A stretch of 56,657 nucleotides of DNA from Candidatus Helarchaeota archaeon (GCA_016840125.1 JAEOSY010000668.1:1-56657), one strand, 5' to 3'. Shown: positions 25,439 to 34,900, counted from the stretch's first letter. The notes: generated by a model not told the origin, from the sequence alone. A program made the numbers and translations.

Positions 25439-27931
25439 CTATTCCTCTAATAGAGTAAGCCCCGCTTCAAGATCTTTCTTATCCTTCACACCGAAGGAGT
25501 GATTATTGATGATGAGTTCGACTTGATTCTGGGGGACCTCCCTGGCTTTAAACAATATAGATTTTTTTTCAGGAAGTTTATCAATAACAAGATTGATTGA
25601 ATCATCGGTAAATTCAGAGGACCGAACGATAATTCCATCAATTCCCCAGCTAGTCTGTTCCTTAAAATCAATAAAGATATCTCCAAAATGCTTCTTCACA
25701 TATGCGGTAGCTGATGCTGAGGTTCCCACCCCCCAGTCAAACATTATATAACCAGGAATTCGAAAATCGTGACCTGAGTGCCCGTAATTCTCACATACAC
25801 AACCACGATCGACCCCATCAATACTTCCAATTCCTTGGATGTTGCCAGGACATTGTTCCTCATACTCTTCTAGTAGTTGCACAGCCCAACACGCACGTAA
25901 GGTGGCGATTGCCCGCTCCATATACTCCTTCTTTCCTGTTATAAGATAATATTCCATGTAGGTACGCACAAACAACCCTTGACGCGCATCCGATAGCTCT
26001 GCATCGGCGTTTTGGCTACAAAATCCCCCAAATGTATTATAACTGATGTAGGGTAGATTCCAAATTTGCTGGAACAGGTTTAAGATCGCCATCACTTGTT
26101 CGCCTGATACTAGATATAAATTCTTTTTCGTGATGAGATAGAGTTCTTTCAGCCCCTCGGCACACCAATAGATACACAATGCATTCATTACATGTGAATC
26201 GGTGTAATCACAGTAAAAATCCATAGGAAAATGCGTACAACTGAAGAATGGTTCAAAATCATGCCATTTGTTCTGAGGAATGATCTCCTTTTGAATATAA
26301 GCAGCAATTTTTTCAGCGACTGGAATGATTCGCTTGTCCTTTGTGATTTTATAATACTCTGTGAGAAACATTAGAGGCGCCCCACTACTCGCAGAGTCGA
26401 TTAACACATCACTGATAATGGGGGTTTGGTTATCTTCTTCAAAATTGATGTAGGTCGGAATGGCTCCATTGTCTAATTGGATCGCATCTAGTAAATCCAG
26501 AAGCTCTGCGCCTTTTTCTTTGGTTTCCTCGCGTTCTTCAAAATCCTGATAATATTTCAGAGCCCAATACATCGCAAGTGAAACATCGACTAGGTTGAAA
26601 TCGTCAGTATGCATAAATGCTTTAAAACCATTCACAGTAGAATATTCCGTGGCATCCCGTGAAGCAGGGTAAATTTTAGTTGGAAACACCCCTCTGGTTC
26701 GAGGCAGACTTAATACGGTATTTAACATCTTTTCCCCCTTTAGAATTAAATCTGGATTGTTCCATAATTCCCCAAAATACCGAATACTATAACCCGTTCT
26801 TATATTCATAAACCAAGCATTTTCCCAGATCTCAGCCGTGCGTTGTATTACGGGGAAGGTTCGGGTAAACCAATCAAAACGCTTAATCCACCAGAGACTG
26901 TTGGAGAAATGCATGATGATCTTACCCATGAGGCTTTCTTTAGCTGCAATTTCTGCAACGTTCTTAGGATTTGATGTGTCTCCAGGTTTTTTAAACCACA
27001 ACTTCCGCTTTCGTTTCCCCAACCAGGTATTATGAAAAATTCCCCCACATTCTTTATCATTTATCTTAAAATTCACCCAGTAGTCCTGCCGATCAAATAT
27101 TACATTAAAACCCTCTTGCACATTCGTTTTATAAGGGAGAATTTGAGGATTGAGATTCTCGTATAATAATTTTTTACCATATTCCTCCCACAGAAAACTA
27201 TTGACCGTTTCAAGAATCTCCGGAATAGACGTTTTATTGAAAATTTTTATGTAATATCCGAACGAAAGGTTAGTGCCGTTCTTAATTTTCATTTTCTTTT
27301 TGGGATTATGTTTAAAGAAGATATGCTCGACTGGTTTATAGTTCCCAAACCCATAACAGATATGAGGATCTCCGCCAGTTTCCTCTGCCTTTAGATTTAA
27401 ATCCATGAGGGTTCGAAATGGACGATTCGCCCCCAGCATTTCTAAATCGGGTATGAACGCAAATGTCACTTGATCTTTGTTATAGATTATAGCTGGCGAG
27501 CGGAAGACATGATCGCCTATGACATAATTTTCCTTAGGGCGAAGATGGGGAACCCACTTATAATTAGGATTAGCTCCTAAGAGAATCTTATAATTTGCCA
27601 CAAGCTTGGAGAGCTTTATTTTCGTATTGCTAATAATATCATACTTAAAATGAATGAGGTCGCGATCTAAAAGTTTAATTTCTAGTTTTATAGATAAACC
27701 GGAATCAGATGATTCTAAAAGTAGTGAAGTATCAGTCCTTGCTTTGAGCAATAGTGGAACAGAGTCGAACTTAGTACCTTTGACTAAAAGTAAAGTACTA
27801 GCATTTGTCAAGCTGCATAATACGGGAACCCAATCGTTATTATCTCCGACTTCTATTCTTTCTGAGGAGGAAGTTTCATCTGTTTCCATAATTACACGTA
27901 AAAAATCATTTGCAATTACATATTGTACCAT
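25439..27931 (-). CDS. Large predicted alpha/alpha-toroid (glycosidase-like) protein
   Basis: An 830-residue protein without signal peptide or membrane segment, so probably cytosolic. About residues 1-330 are beta-rich (FKYDIISNTKIKLSKLVANY, LSFGYYIKIFNKTS), as in the beta-sandwich that precedes the toroid of many glycoside hydrolases. Residues ~360-740 contain repeated helical hairpins (FNLVDVSLAMYWALKYYQDF, IPVAEKIAAYIQKEI, SHVMNALCIYWCAEGLKELY, LFVRTYMEYYLITGKKEY) typical of an (alpha/alpha)6 barrel. A short beta tail ends the protein. I cannot place it in a numbered GH family or name catalytic acids, although Asp/Glu-rich loops (DADAELSDARQG-like) are present. It is probably a monocistronic gene. 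Confidence 0.65.
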   Translation of the reverse strand: MVQYVIANDFLRVIMETDETSSSERIEVGDNNDWVPVLCSLTNASTLLLVKGTKFDSVPLLLKARTDTSLLLESSDSGLSIKLEIKLLDRDLIHFKYDIISNTKIKLSKLVANYKILLGANPNYKWVPHLRPKENYVIGDHVFRSPAIIYNKDQVTFAFIPDLEMLGANRPFRTLMDLNLKAEETGGDPHICYGFGNYKPVEHIFFKHNPKKKMKIKNGTNLSFGYYIKIFNKTSIPEILETVNSFLWEEYGKKLLYENLNPQILPYKTNVQEGFNVIFDRQDYWVNFKINDKECGGIFHNTWLGKRKRKLWFKKPGDTSNPKNVAEIAAKESLMGKIIMHFSNSLWWIKRFDWFTRTFPVIQRTAEIWENAWFMNIRTGYSIRYFGELWNNPDLILKGEKMLNTVLSLPRTRGVFPTKIYPASRDATEYSTVNGFKAFMHTDDFNLVDVSLAMYWALKYYQDFEEREETKEKGAELLDLLDAIQLDNGAIPTYINFEEDNQTPIISDVLIDSASSGAPLMFLTEYYKITKDKRIIPVAEKIAAYIQKEIIPQNKWHDFEPFFSCTHFPMDFYCDYTDSHVMNALCIYWCAEGLKELYLITKKNLYLVSGEQVMAILNLFQQIWNLPYISYNTFGGFCSQNADAELSDARQGLFVRTYMEYYLITGKKEYMERAIATLRACWAVQLLEEYEEQCPGNIQGIGSIDGVDRGCVCENYGHSGHDFRIPGYIMFDWGVGTSASATAYVKKHFGDIFIDFKEQTSWGIDGIIVRSSEFTDDSINLVIDKLPEKKSILFKAREVPQNQVELIINNHSFGVKDKKDLEAGLTLLEE

Positions 27932-28092
27932 ATCATCACCAAAACATAATGATAAATTGTATTTTAGTAAAAAATCATGTTTAAGTATTTAAAAATTCCA
28001 CAACAATTGCCATATAATATTTTTAAGTTGAAGATGGAGAATTTTATAAAAAAAAAAAACGCTTTTACCATGTTTTAGAGTAGAGGGATTAT

Positions 28093-29196
28093 TTGAGTCT
28101 TGATTGGAATGGTATTTTAACTGAAGTTTCGGATAGTTTGAATTATGTTGTTGCAATTTTTTTACTCCAAATTGCAATCTTTTTCTCCAAACAGTGGTAT
28201 GATGACAGAAAAAATCAATTATCAAACATTAGCATTTTAAGCTATGGACTTTATTACTTCTTTTTTTCCATAGGGGGTGCAATCGCATTTTATTTTGGTT
28301 CGCGAGGAGGCAATCCCTTTGATGTGTATCCCGTTTATATGGTTCTTGCTTCATCTCTCCGTGGAATTGGTGGAGTTCTATTCGCTTTTATCATAGAATG
28401 GAGAATTTTGAAAAAAACTAAATATCTAATCTCAATTTCATTGATAGCATTGCTCTCTATAAGCCCATTTTTAATAAATACTCCTATTATTTCTCAAATT
28501 ATAGGCAGCATTAACCTGATCCTCCTCGGGCTACCAATCATATTCACATTATACTTTATGGGAAAGACGTATGGTGTTATAAGGCAAAAACTATTTTTAG
28601 CACTCTTGGGACTCATCCTGGTAGGAGTGGGGTTAGCATTTTCGACTTACAATCTCAATCAACAAATCCAAAGTGTTTTTCCATCCAATGTAGGTTTTTT
28701 CACCTTATCTATGAAATTTTTGATAATTTTTAGTGTAATTCTAATAATTTATGGATTTCATGGATATTCGTTTTTCCTAGAAACTGAATGGAAAAGTAAT
28801 TTGATATCCTTATACATAATTGATAAAAACAGGAATATTGAATTATATCACAAGGATTTCTTAGAAAGTGAGATAAATAGGGAGGAAATGTTTGCAGGTG
28901 GAATTGCAGGATTAGCCAAAATCGTGAAAGATTTCTCGAAATCTAGGAAGGAAGTTGATATCATTAACCTTGGAAAGAATAATATCTTATTGGCTCATGG
29001 GGAAACTATAATTGCTACGATGTTAGTTAAGAAAGAACTTCAGCATGCTCAATATTTCTTAAAAACAATAATCCTAAAATTTGAAGCCGTTTTTTACGAT
29101 TATTTGAAAAACTACGAGACCTATCAAGAAGCCCTTTCCCAAAAGGAAATTTTTCAACCAATGGAGATACTAATCCGAGACATTATCAAATTGTAA
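28093..29196 (+). CDS. Seven-TM protein with C-terminal longin-like domain, copy 1
   Basis: A 367-residue protein. Seven hydrophobic segments span about residues 12-225 (for example VVAIFLLQIAIFF, YGLYYFFFSIGGAIAFYFG). From residue ~232 a soluble domain begins with SLYIIDKNRNIELYHKDFLE, then MFAGGIAGLAKIVKDFSK, then ILLAHGETIIATMLVKKELQ and helices to the end. This strand-helix-strand order resembles longin or roadblock domains. The start is TTG at 28093, with AGAGGG five bases upstream. It is followed 12 bases later by a homologue of the same architecture. A receptor or sensor that signals to a GTPase is a hypothesis; no GTPase lies nearby. Confidence 0.65.
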   Translation: MSLDWNGILTEVSDSLNYVVAIFLLQIAIFFSKQWYDDRKNQLSNISILSYGLYYFFFSIGGAIAFYFGSRGGNPFDVYPVYMVLASSLRGIGGVLFAFIIEWRILKKTKYLISISLIALLSISPFLINTPIISQIIGSINLILLGLPIIFTLYFMGKTYGVIRQKLFLALLGLILVGVGLAFSTYNLNQQIQSVFPSNVGFFTLSMKFLIIFSVILIIYGFHGYSFFLETEWKSNLISLYIIDKNRNIELYHKDFLESEINREEMFAGGIAGLAKIVKDFSKSRKEVDIINLGKNNILLAHGETIIATMLVKKELQHAQYFLKTIILKFEAVFYDYLKNYETYQEALSQKEIFQPMEILIRDIIKL

Positions 29197-29208
29197 ACGT
29201 GATAAGAG

Positions 29209-30285
29209 ATGGTAGATTACCCAATCGAATTTCCATATAGGGAACCATTAATGGCATTAGAATTACTTATTGCGTTAATTTTTATTGAAATTACAGTTTA
29301 TTTCATTTATAAATATAGGAATAATAAGAAAAAGTTCATCCCCTCAGTAGTTGAACTGGATTGGGCAATCCTCTTTTTTAGTTTTGGGATCACAATCCTT
29401 TTATACATTTTTGGTGATTTTTTTGCTCCAACTACTGATTTGCGTAATTTGGTTCTCACGTTAGCTTATCTAACCCAAACAATTGGTGGCATTCTTTTTA
29501 TTTACCATTTAGAGTTATCACGAACAATATACACGGGCTATAAACTAACAATTTTTACAAGTAGTTTTCTCGTGATTTTTATTGGTATGTATTTATTTTT
29601 TCCATCAATGCTTCAGACAGCTGGCAATTCAATCGCGTTCTTTGGCTTTGCTATTATCCTTCTTTATTTCTTAATAATTATAAGAAAAATTTGGACATTC
29701 TATAAACTTCATTCAATGGGGTTGTTTATAGGGATATTACTATGGCTTATAGGATATATGGGCACTACAGATGTGGCGTTTAGTTTATTTGGGGGATTCA
29801 ATATCCGAATTATTGGTGATTTCGCGATGCTGGGGGGGATAGTTCTAGTCGCCTTTTTCGTGAATACAATTCCTTCGTTAGCAGAAATTGGGTGGCGAGA
29901 GAAGGTAAAATATGTGCTGATAACAACAAATTCAGGAATCAGTATATACAGCGAAAATTTTCAAGAACAAGTGAAGGTAAATGAAGTTTTAATTTCAGGT
30001 GCGATATGGGGAATAGATGTATTTTTAAAAAATATAATGAAGGAAGCAAATTTGAAAATCATAAAACGTGAGAAAGATGTTATTTTATTGGAAAAAGGTA
30101 ACGAGATTAGTGGAATGCTGGTTGTAGAACAGGATTTAAAGCTTTTAAGATATCTCCTGCGAAAACTAGTACTTCAATTTGAGTTTTACTATGCGCGCCT
30201 TTTATACAATTGGTCCGGAGATACAAGCCTATTCAACCCAACTAAACATCTCATAAGAACTATTTTCGACTATGAAAAAATCTAG
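29209..30285 (+). CDS. Seven-TM protein with C-terminal longin-like domain, copy 2
   Basis: A 358-residue paralogue of the preceding gene, with the same plan: seven membrane segments to about residue 220, then a soluble domain YVLITTNSGISIYSENFQEQ, LISGAIWGIDVFLKNIMKEA and DVILLEKGNEISGMLVVEQD. The 'SIYS..F' strand plus 'LISG' helix strongly resembles archaeal longin-like domains. The two proteins are well diverged, so they may form a heteromer. The 3' end (30152-30176 and 30281-30290) reappears in shortened form at 31598-31632, evidence of a local duplication. ATG start at 29209, 12 bases after the upstream stop, so co-transcribed. Confidence 0.65.
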   Translation: MVDYPIEFPYREPLMALELLIALIFIEITVYFIYKYRNNKKKFIPSVVELDWAILFFSFGITILLYIFGDFFAPTTDLRNLVLTLAYLTQTIGGILFIYHLELSRTIYTGYKLTIFTSSFLVIFIGMYLFFPSMLQTAGNSIAFFGFAIILLYFLIIIRKIWTFYKLHSMGLFIGILLWLIGYMGTTDVAFSLFGGFNIRIIGDFAMLGGIVLVAFFVNTIPSLAEIGWREKVKYVLITTNSGISIYSENFQEQVKVNEVLISGAIWGIDVFLKNIMKEANLKIIKREKDVILLEKGNEISGMLVVEQDLKLLRYLLRKLVLQFEFYYARLLYNWSGDTSLFNPTKHLIRTIFDYEKI

Positions 30286-30301
30286 CTCTACTTATTTTCC
30301 T

Positions 30302-31564
30302 CTAATAGAGTTCAACTACCTTTTTAATCAGTAAATCATCGGCTGTTAAATTTTTACCACAGTACTGCGCATAGATTTTGAAAAATATCTCAGGATCAAT
30401 CGCATCCTCGGGTGTAAGAATCCCTCTTTCTTTAATTTGCCCTTCGAGAATCATCAAAGCAGTAACAGCCATCGGCACCGCTGTGATTCCATCCATACCA
30501 TAATCAATTTCGCCATATGGAGAGTGTTTAATACCGATGGCAATCTTTCTTCTTTCTTTATTCTTCAGGCCTGTGGCAAAAACACATAAGGTGGGCGGAA
30601 GTTTGAAGAGGCGCTTTAAAAGAATGAAAAATAATCGAATTAAAATGGTTATGCTATTGAGCCTTTTCTCGATCTCAATTGCTGCCGCAGCAATAGTCAG
30701 ATCTCCAGCAGAGATTTTTTTAACGTATTTACGGATTTGATTTGTAAGGAATTCGGTTAGGAACATCTGACATGAAATGGAGTTGGCTTTTAGTGTTCTG
30801 CAGAGGGTGACAGGTTCCGGATGTCCAATATGGCAGGAATAGGACTTTTTAATGCCCGGAAATTCAATTGGTGGAGCGTCAGTCAGAGCTTCAACCTCAG
30901 TTAGTTTTCCCTCCCGGAAAGTGGGAATTTGACCTATGCTCTCATGGAGCAGGTGGACGATGGCTGCATTAGCTCTGGGGGCACGAGGCTCTTTCACAAC
31001 ATCCGGACGGGCGTTGTATCTTTTTATAATGTTCTTTTTTTTGACAAAGAACTGGGGGGGAGTTTTATATAATTTCTCGCTCCCAAAGCCCCAAGCTGTC
31101 ACCACGTCCTCAACTTCATCCAACTCAGAGCAGGCAAGAACAGCCATGAGGTTGGTTAGACCTGGGCTCGCACCTATTCCAATGACTGCTGTAATTCCCG
31201 CTGCCTTTGCTTTTTCATGCAATTCTAAAATCTCAAGCGTGGGCTTCCAATCATCACAAATATCAACATAATCCTTCTTGGCTTCGATAACAGCTTCCAC
31301 TATAGGTTTCCCAAATTTGAGGAAGGGCCCTACCGTATTAATTACTAGATCATGCTTGGACATTAAATCGACTAATTTCTCATGATCTGATACATCGATT
31401 TCAACAGCTGTCAGCTTGTCCGAGCCTACCAGTTCAACAAAGGATTCGGTAAATGCAAAATTTTTATCTGCAATTGTTATGGAAGTCGCTTTCGGAGAAG
31501 CGAGGAGGATTGCTACTGCCATCCGACCCATATCTCCACTACCTCCCAGTGCTAATATTCTCAT
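30302..31564 (-). CDS. Saccharopine dehydrogenase-like NAD(P)-binding oxidoreductase
   Basis: A 420-residue protein with a Rossmann N-terminus, MRILALGGSGDMGRMAVAIL, followed by DLVINTVGPFLKFGKPIVEA and the conserved DICDDWKPTLEILELHEKAK, AVIGIGASPGLTNLMAVLA. This is the saccharopine dehydrogenase / reductase family pattern, where the N-terminal domain binds NADP and the C-terminal domain sets the substrate (lysine pathway, carboxynorspermidine, homospermidine or unknown). No lysine genes are nearby, so the substrate is open. Its 3' end faces the 7TM-longin gene (17-base gap). A degenerate copy of its first codons is found at 32577-32625. Confidence 0.85.
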   Translation of the reverse strand: MRILALGGSGDMGRMAVAILLASPKATSITIADKNFAFTESFVELVGSDKLTAVEIDVSDHEKLVDLMSKHDLVINTVGPFLKFGKPIVEAVIEAKKDYVDICDDWKPTLEILELHEKAKAAGITAVIGIGASPGLTNLMAVLACSELDEVEDVVTAWGFGSEKLYKTPPQFFVKKKNIIKRYNARPDVVKEPRAPRANAAIVHLLHESIGQIPTFREGKLTEVEALTDAPPIEFPGIKKSYSCHIGHPEPVTLCRTLKANSISCQMFLTEFLTNQIRKYVKKISAGDLTIAAAAIEIEKRLNSITILIRLFFILLKRLFKLPPTLCVFATGLKNKERRKIAIGIKHSPYGEIDYGMDGITAVPMAVTALMILEGQIKERGILTPEDAIDPEIFFKIYAQYCGKNLTADDLLIKKVVELY

Positions 31565-31597
31565 AAGGATTCACCTAGTAGGGTTATTGTTTAATAG

Positions 31598-31632
31598 ATC
31601 TCCTGCGAAAACTAGTACTTCATCTAGCTCTA
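31598..31632 (+). repeat. Internally deleted duplicate of the 3' end of the 7TM-longin gene
   Basis: Bases 31598-31622 are an exact 25-base copy of 30152-30176, inside the second 7TM-longin gene. The next ten bases, TCTAGCTCTA, equal 30281-30290, which include that gene's stop codon. The 104 bases between are missing. A 25-base exact match is too long for chance, so this is a remnant of a duplication that included the end of the neighbouring gene. Confidence 0.85.
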
Positions 31633-31637
31633 ATTAA

Positions 31638-31934
31638 TTAGGGGATTTCCAAGGTTTTTTGAATATCATTAATTGAAATGTTGGAGGTAATACCCAATCG
31701 CGAGAAGATATCGATTAAATCATATAAAGATAGTCCCGATATTTCTCCTGCTCTCTCAATTGAAATTTCTTTGTTAATATATTTTTGGACTGCTAAGTTA
31801 AGTTTCTCACGTTGGATGCCTTCGGATAATATCTTTTTGGCAAGAGATGTTCTATCAAGATTCATATTTTCGGCTAAATTTTCGAGTTCTTTTAATATAT
31901 CTCTACTAATGCGTAAATTGAGTTGTTCGGTCAT
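31638..31934 (-). CDS. UPF0175-type antitoxin
   Basis: A 98-residue protein. The N-terminus looks like a ribbon-helix-helix DNA-binding segment (LNLRISRDILKELENLAENM). The middle has KEISIERAGEISGLSLYDLI followed by DIFSRLGI, characteristic of UPF0175 proteins, which act as antitoxins of PIN-domain (DUF3368) toxins. The ATG overlaps the end of the toxin gene by four bases (ATGA). The toxin is the upstream gene, the reverse of the usual order. It would neutralise the toxin and bind the shared promoter. The pair sits between duplicated flanking fragments, suggesting later insertion. Confidence 0.8.
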   Translation of the reverse strand: MTEQLNLRISRDILKELENLAENMNLDRTSLAKKILSEGIQREKLNLAVQKYINKEISIERAGEISGLSLYDLIDIFSRLGITSNISINDIQKTLEIP

Positions 31935-32419
31935 TTATATTTCACTCCTTCTTTTAAGATAAACGAATATACCTCTGGTTTTAAGGTTTTAATTTGATTT
32001 AGATTATTTAACTTCTTTTTGAACTGAATAAAGTTTATTTTTTTCTCTTTTAGCAAATATAGTAATAAGGTCTCAGTAGTTTTCACTTTGATACCAAAGT
32101 TCAGGGCGATTCGAAGAGGTAATTTATCATCCGTTATCAATAAAGCTTGTTCGCTTTTAGCTAAGGAAATTGCTTCAGTTTCACCTATACCAAGATTATT
32201 TGAAAGTTTTTGAGTTGAAATAGATTTTAAATTGATATTTTTTGAAATTATGTTTTGATTGATAGTTTTCGCTTCAAAATATCTATTAATATCAATTAAA
32301 ACTTCTTTTTTTACCGCTTCTGAGATCATAATATCTGTAAAACTCTCAATAACTAATTTTTTGATAGAAATCTTTGTGATATAAATCAAGGAACAGGCAT
32401 CAAGTACTAATTTATCCAT
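31931..32419 (-). CDS. PIN-domain (DUF3368-like) ribonuclease toxin
   Basis: A 162-residue PIN-fold protein. Acidic active-site residues are visible: the first in VLDACSLIYI, then GIGETEAISLAKSEQALLIT with its Glu residues, and TDDKLPLRIAL. The C-terminus follows the DUF3368 pattern. PIN toxins cleave RNA, often tRNA or mRNA, and are held inactive by the partner antitoxin. It is the first gene of the two-gene unit, with ATG at 32419 in an AT-rich region. Codon use is more AT-rich than neighbouring enzymes, as expected for a mobile toxin-antitoxin unit. Confidence 0.85.
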   Translation of the reverse strand: MDKLVLDACSLIYITKISIKKLVIESFTDIMISEAVKKEVLIDINRYFEAKTINQNIISKNINLKSISTQKLSNNLGIGETEAISLAKSEQALLITDDKLPLRIALNFGIKVKTTETLLLYLLKEKKINFIQFKKKLNNLNQIKTLKPEVYSFILKEGVKYK

Positions 32420-32576
32420 TGTATGAATTGATGGATTTGATAGTATTTAATATTTTTTGATAGCACATAGAGGAAATATTATTTTACATTTATTTTAAGA
32501 GGGGGAGATAGCAAAGTAGGAGGAAGGAGTTGGATGCATAACTAAAGAACTTCGGCGAGGGACTCTTTCTCAAAAA

Positions 32577-32625
32577 TTGTATCCATACCTACCTCCTAGT
32601 GCTAATATTCTCGTACGTTTTCACC
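32577..32625 (-). pseudogene. Remnant of a second copy of the saccharopine-dehydrogenase-like gene start
   Basis: Bases 32591-32612 repeat 31541-31562 with one change, and similarity continues for ~15 bases on the upstream side. Read on the minus strand the codons still give T-R-I-L-A-L-G-G, against M-R-I-L-A-L-G-G in the intact gene, but the start ATG has become ACG (32612-32614) and the frame loses homology after about ten codons. Together with the remnant at 31598-31632 it brackets the toxin-antitoxin pair. Confidence 0.6.
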
Positions 32626-32648
32626 TTATGGAGTTTATAAGAAAGAAT

Positions 32649-34844
32649 TTAAAGAACCTCTACCCAGATGGGACCTGCGTAACTGGTGCGTCCATTTGCA
32701 CCAACAATACGGAGAACGTAGAAATCTGCGCCTTTAGTAGTCAAATTAAGAGGATTTATCGCTTGATCACTGTATTGGTTAATAAACCAATCCCCATCAA
32801 TTTGGATACTTTCGGTATAGGAAGTACCATTGATGAGGGAAGGATCGGTGAACTCCCATCGACTTACAGGAGTTGTCTTTATGGTGCTATTTCTAAGCAT
32901 TCCATTCTTTATCAGTTCAATTGTAACATTCCAATTAGGTTCCCAATTGGGCGTTACGGAGGCAGCGGTGGATTTGCGAGGAGCAGGCGCACCATCCTGA
33001 GCCAGAAAGATGCTAATATTACGTTGGGTGGTGTTAGTTGCGACATAGACAGTAGAACCTTCACCGACTGGAACTCCATTTATTGTAAAGTTGATAAAGG
33101 GTCGTCCATAATCGGAATTGGCGAAGATGCGTTGGTTATCGAGACCTTCAAAGACACTATTTCGGGTTAAATTCTGTGCAAAGACTGCGGTCAACCCACT
33201 GGGGTAGGGATGGCCATTTCGCGCAAAATCCAAAGCATAGGGGTATTGATGCCCAATGTAGGCATCTGTATGACTTAAGCTATGACCAGGATGTCCATCA
33301 TGGTTATCGCCGGAGGCACACAAGGTCATCCGATGTCCCATTTTGAAGGCATCGATGATGGCAGCTCCATGAATAAACTCGGGTGTAGGATCAACAGAAC
33401 CTCTATAACTCAAGGGATCACGGCTTTCATATAAACATTCGCCATGCACAGAAGTAACTTCTGCTATTTTCACATATTTCGGGTTAAGATAAGTCCAGTC
33501 TTGAATAAATTGATTGCGAACAGTGTGGTGGGGCATAGCCAATGCGTTATCGCCAGTTTGATTACAAAAGGCATCAAGAGCGTTCCATAAAGCCACAGGA
33601 CTTGTTTGCACGTGAGCACCAAGAAAAGGGACTTCATCACCACTGAAGATACAGGTATAATGACCGTAATCCACATTGAAAGCAGGGGGATAATGCGGGG
33701 TCCACTCAACACCTTGAAAAACTACAAATTCGCCAGGTTCGTTCGCTTGATTAGCGGCTGATTCTGCAATTCCAAATCCCCAATCACTAAGACCTGATAG
33801 ACTCAAATCTTCACCATGATCTGTGAGGGCATAGAACTCCAGGCAGGCCACATACCGTGCGAAGTAGTGAGAATGTTCAGGGGATCCTGATCCATCGGAG
33901 AGAATCGAATGCGAATGTACGTCCCCCCAATATAGCATCCGATCATTTCCGGTGTAATTTTCCACTAATATCGGATTGCTAAAGTAGGAATTCCCAGTAA
34001 GGCTATCATTAACGAGAATGTAATGGATTCCGGTCGTATTGATTTGAGCAGAGAAGACATGCCGCCCGTTATCTTTACCATCTTGAATCTCGTAGGCGGG
34101 GACGCCACCTAGGTTGAGAGCTTGCCCAGTGAAGATATAGGGATTTGGTAGGCTTGCGTTCGAGTTCATAGAGGTAAGTGTAGTAAGGTTGTAGGATCTG
34201 AGAGCGAATTCTACTTGCCCGTTATAATTGCTACTTAATCGCTCATATACGTCCCAGGCTTCTACAGTAATTTCGAAAGTTTCGCCCAGCGTTACAGTGG
34301 AAGGTGAATGAATCCATAGTAATTTGGGGTTATTATCAAACATGACTCCAAAGTCGAGGCTAACAACAGACCACATCAAAATAGGAAGTATAATGAGCGC
34401 AACTTTAAAACCTATACGAACCTTTTTGGATGTTTTTTTTATCCCTTTGCTCAATTGCGCCGCTTTTGGTCCCGAGGATTTTCGGATTTTCTTAAGAATC
34501 CACCCCCCAAGGGAAATGAAAAAGACTGAGATGATATAAATGCCGAAAATTAGTGCGCCCAAGAGTAGATAAAAAATATTCAATCCTTCTACTAGAAGAG
34601 TAGAAAAACCTATAATAAAAGCAAGGACAAGCCAGTTCCGCTTCCAAGCGGGGCTTTTTGTTAATAAATAAAAGCTAATTCCGATAGCAATCCCAACCCA
34701 ACTCCACCAAAACCAGAGTATCGTAAGAAACACAAGAAGATATCCAAATACTCGTCCAATCCTCCAGCTAATATTCCAAATGCTTCCTAAAATTGACCTG
34801 GATTCGGTACCTGATATTTTTACTTCCGAAATTTTTGAAGTCAT
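32649..34844 (-). CDS. Membrane-anchored extracellular PHP/DUF3604-like metallophosphoesterase
   Basis: I prefer ATG at 34844, giving 731 residues; a TTG five codons earlier has no ribosome site. Four to five membrane segments fill residues ~30-165. After a beta-sandwich-like region comes the metal-binding core: YWGDVHSHSILSDGSGSPEH near residue 305, ALTDHGEDLS, MPHHTVRNQF and CASGDNHDGHPGHSL. These match PHP-type phosphoesterases and DUF3604, with His and Asp metal ligands intact. The C-terminal ~170 residues are beta-rich with many N-x-S/T sites, so the catalytic part is probably outside the cell and glycosylated. The substrate is unknown. It has no obvious operon partner. Confidence 0.75.
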   Translation of the reverse strand: MTSKISEVKISGTESRSILGSIWNISWRIGRVFGYLLVFLTILWFWWSWVGIAIGISFYLLTKSPAWKRNWLVLAFIIGFSTLLVEGLNIFYLLLGALIFGIYIISVFFISLGGWILKKIRKSSGPKAAQLSKGIKKTSKKVRIGFKVALIILPILMWSVVSLDFGVMFDNNPKLLWIHSPSTVTLGETFEITVEAWDVYERLSSNYNGQVEFALRSYNLTTLTSMNSNASLPNPYIFTGQALNLGGVPAYEIQDGKDNGRHVFSAQINTTGIHYILVNDSLTGNSYFSNPILVENYTGNDRMLYWGDVHSHSILSDGSGSPEHSHYFARYVACLEFYALTDHGEDLSLSGLSDWGFGIAESAANQANEPGEFVVFQGVEWTPHYPPAFNVDYGHYTCIFSGDEVPFLGAHVQTSPVALWNALDAFCNQTGDNALAMPHHTVRNQFIQDWTYLNPKYVKIAEVTSVHGECLYESRDPLSYRGSVDPTPEFIHGAAIIDAFKMGHRMTLCASGDNHDGHPGHSLSHTDAYIGHQYPYALDFARNGHPYPSGLTAVFAQNLTRNSVFEGLDNQRIFANSDYGRPFINFTINGVPVGEGSTVYVATNTTQRNISIFLAQDGAPAPRKSTAASVTPNWEPNWNVTIELIKNGMLRNSTIKTTPVSRWEFTDPSLINGTSYTESIQIDGDWFINQYSDQAINPLNLTTKGADFYVLRIVGANGRTSYAGPIWVEVL

Positions 34845-34900
34845 AGATTTACTTATCAAAAATAAATTATAAAAAAGTTAGGAAACAGCTTGATGTGTTG

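Noticed and set aside
32577..33170. Open frame of 197 codons on the plus strand
   Set aside because: It lies mostly antisense to the PHP-domain gene, whose product has clear metal-site motifs, and its first part is the degenerate dehydrogenase remnant. Its translation has no recognisable features.
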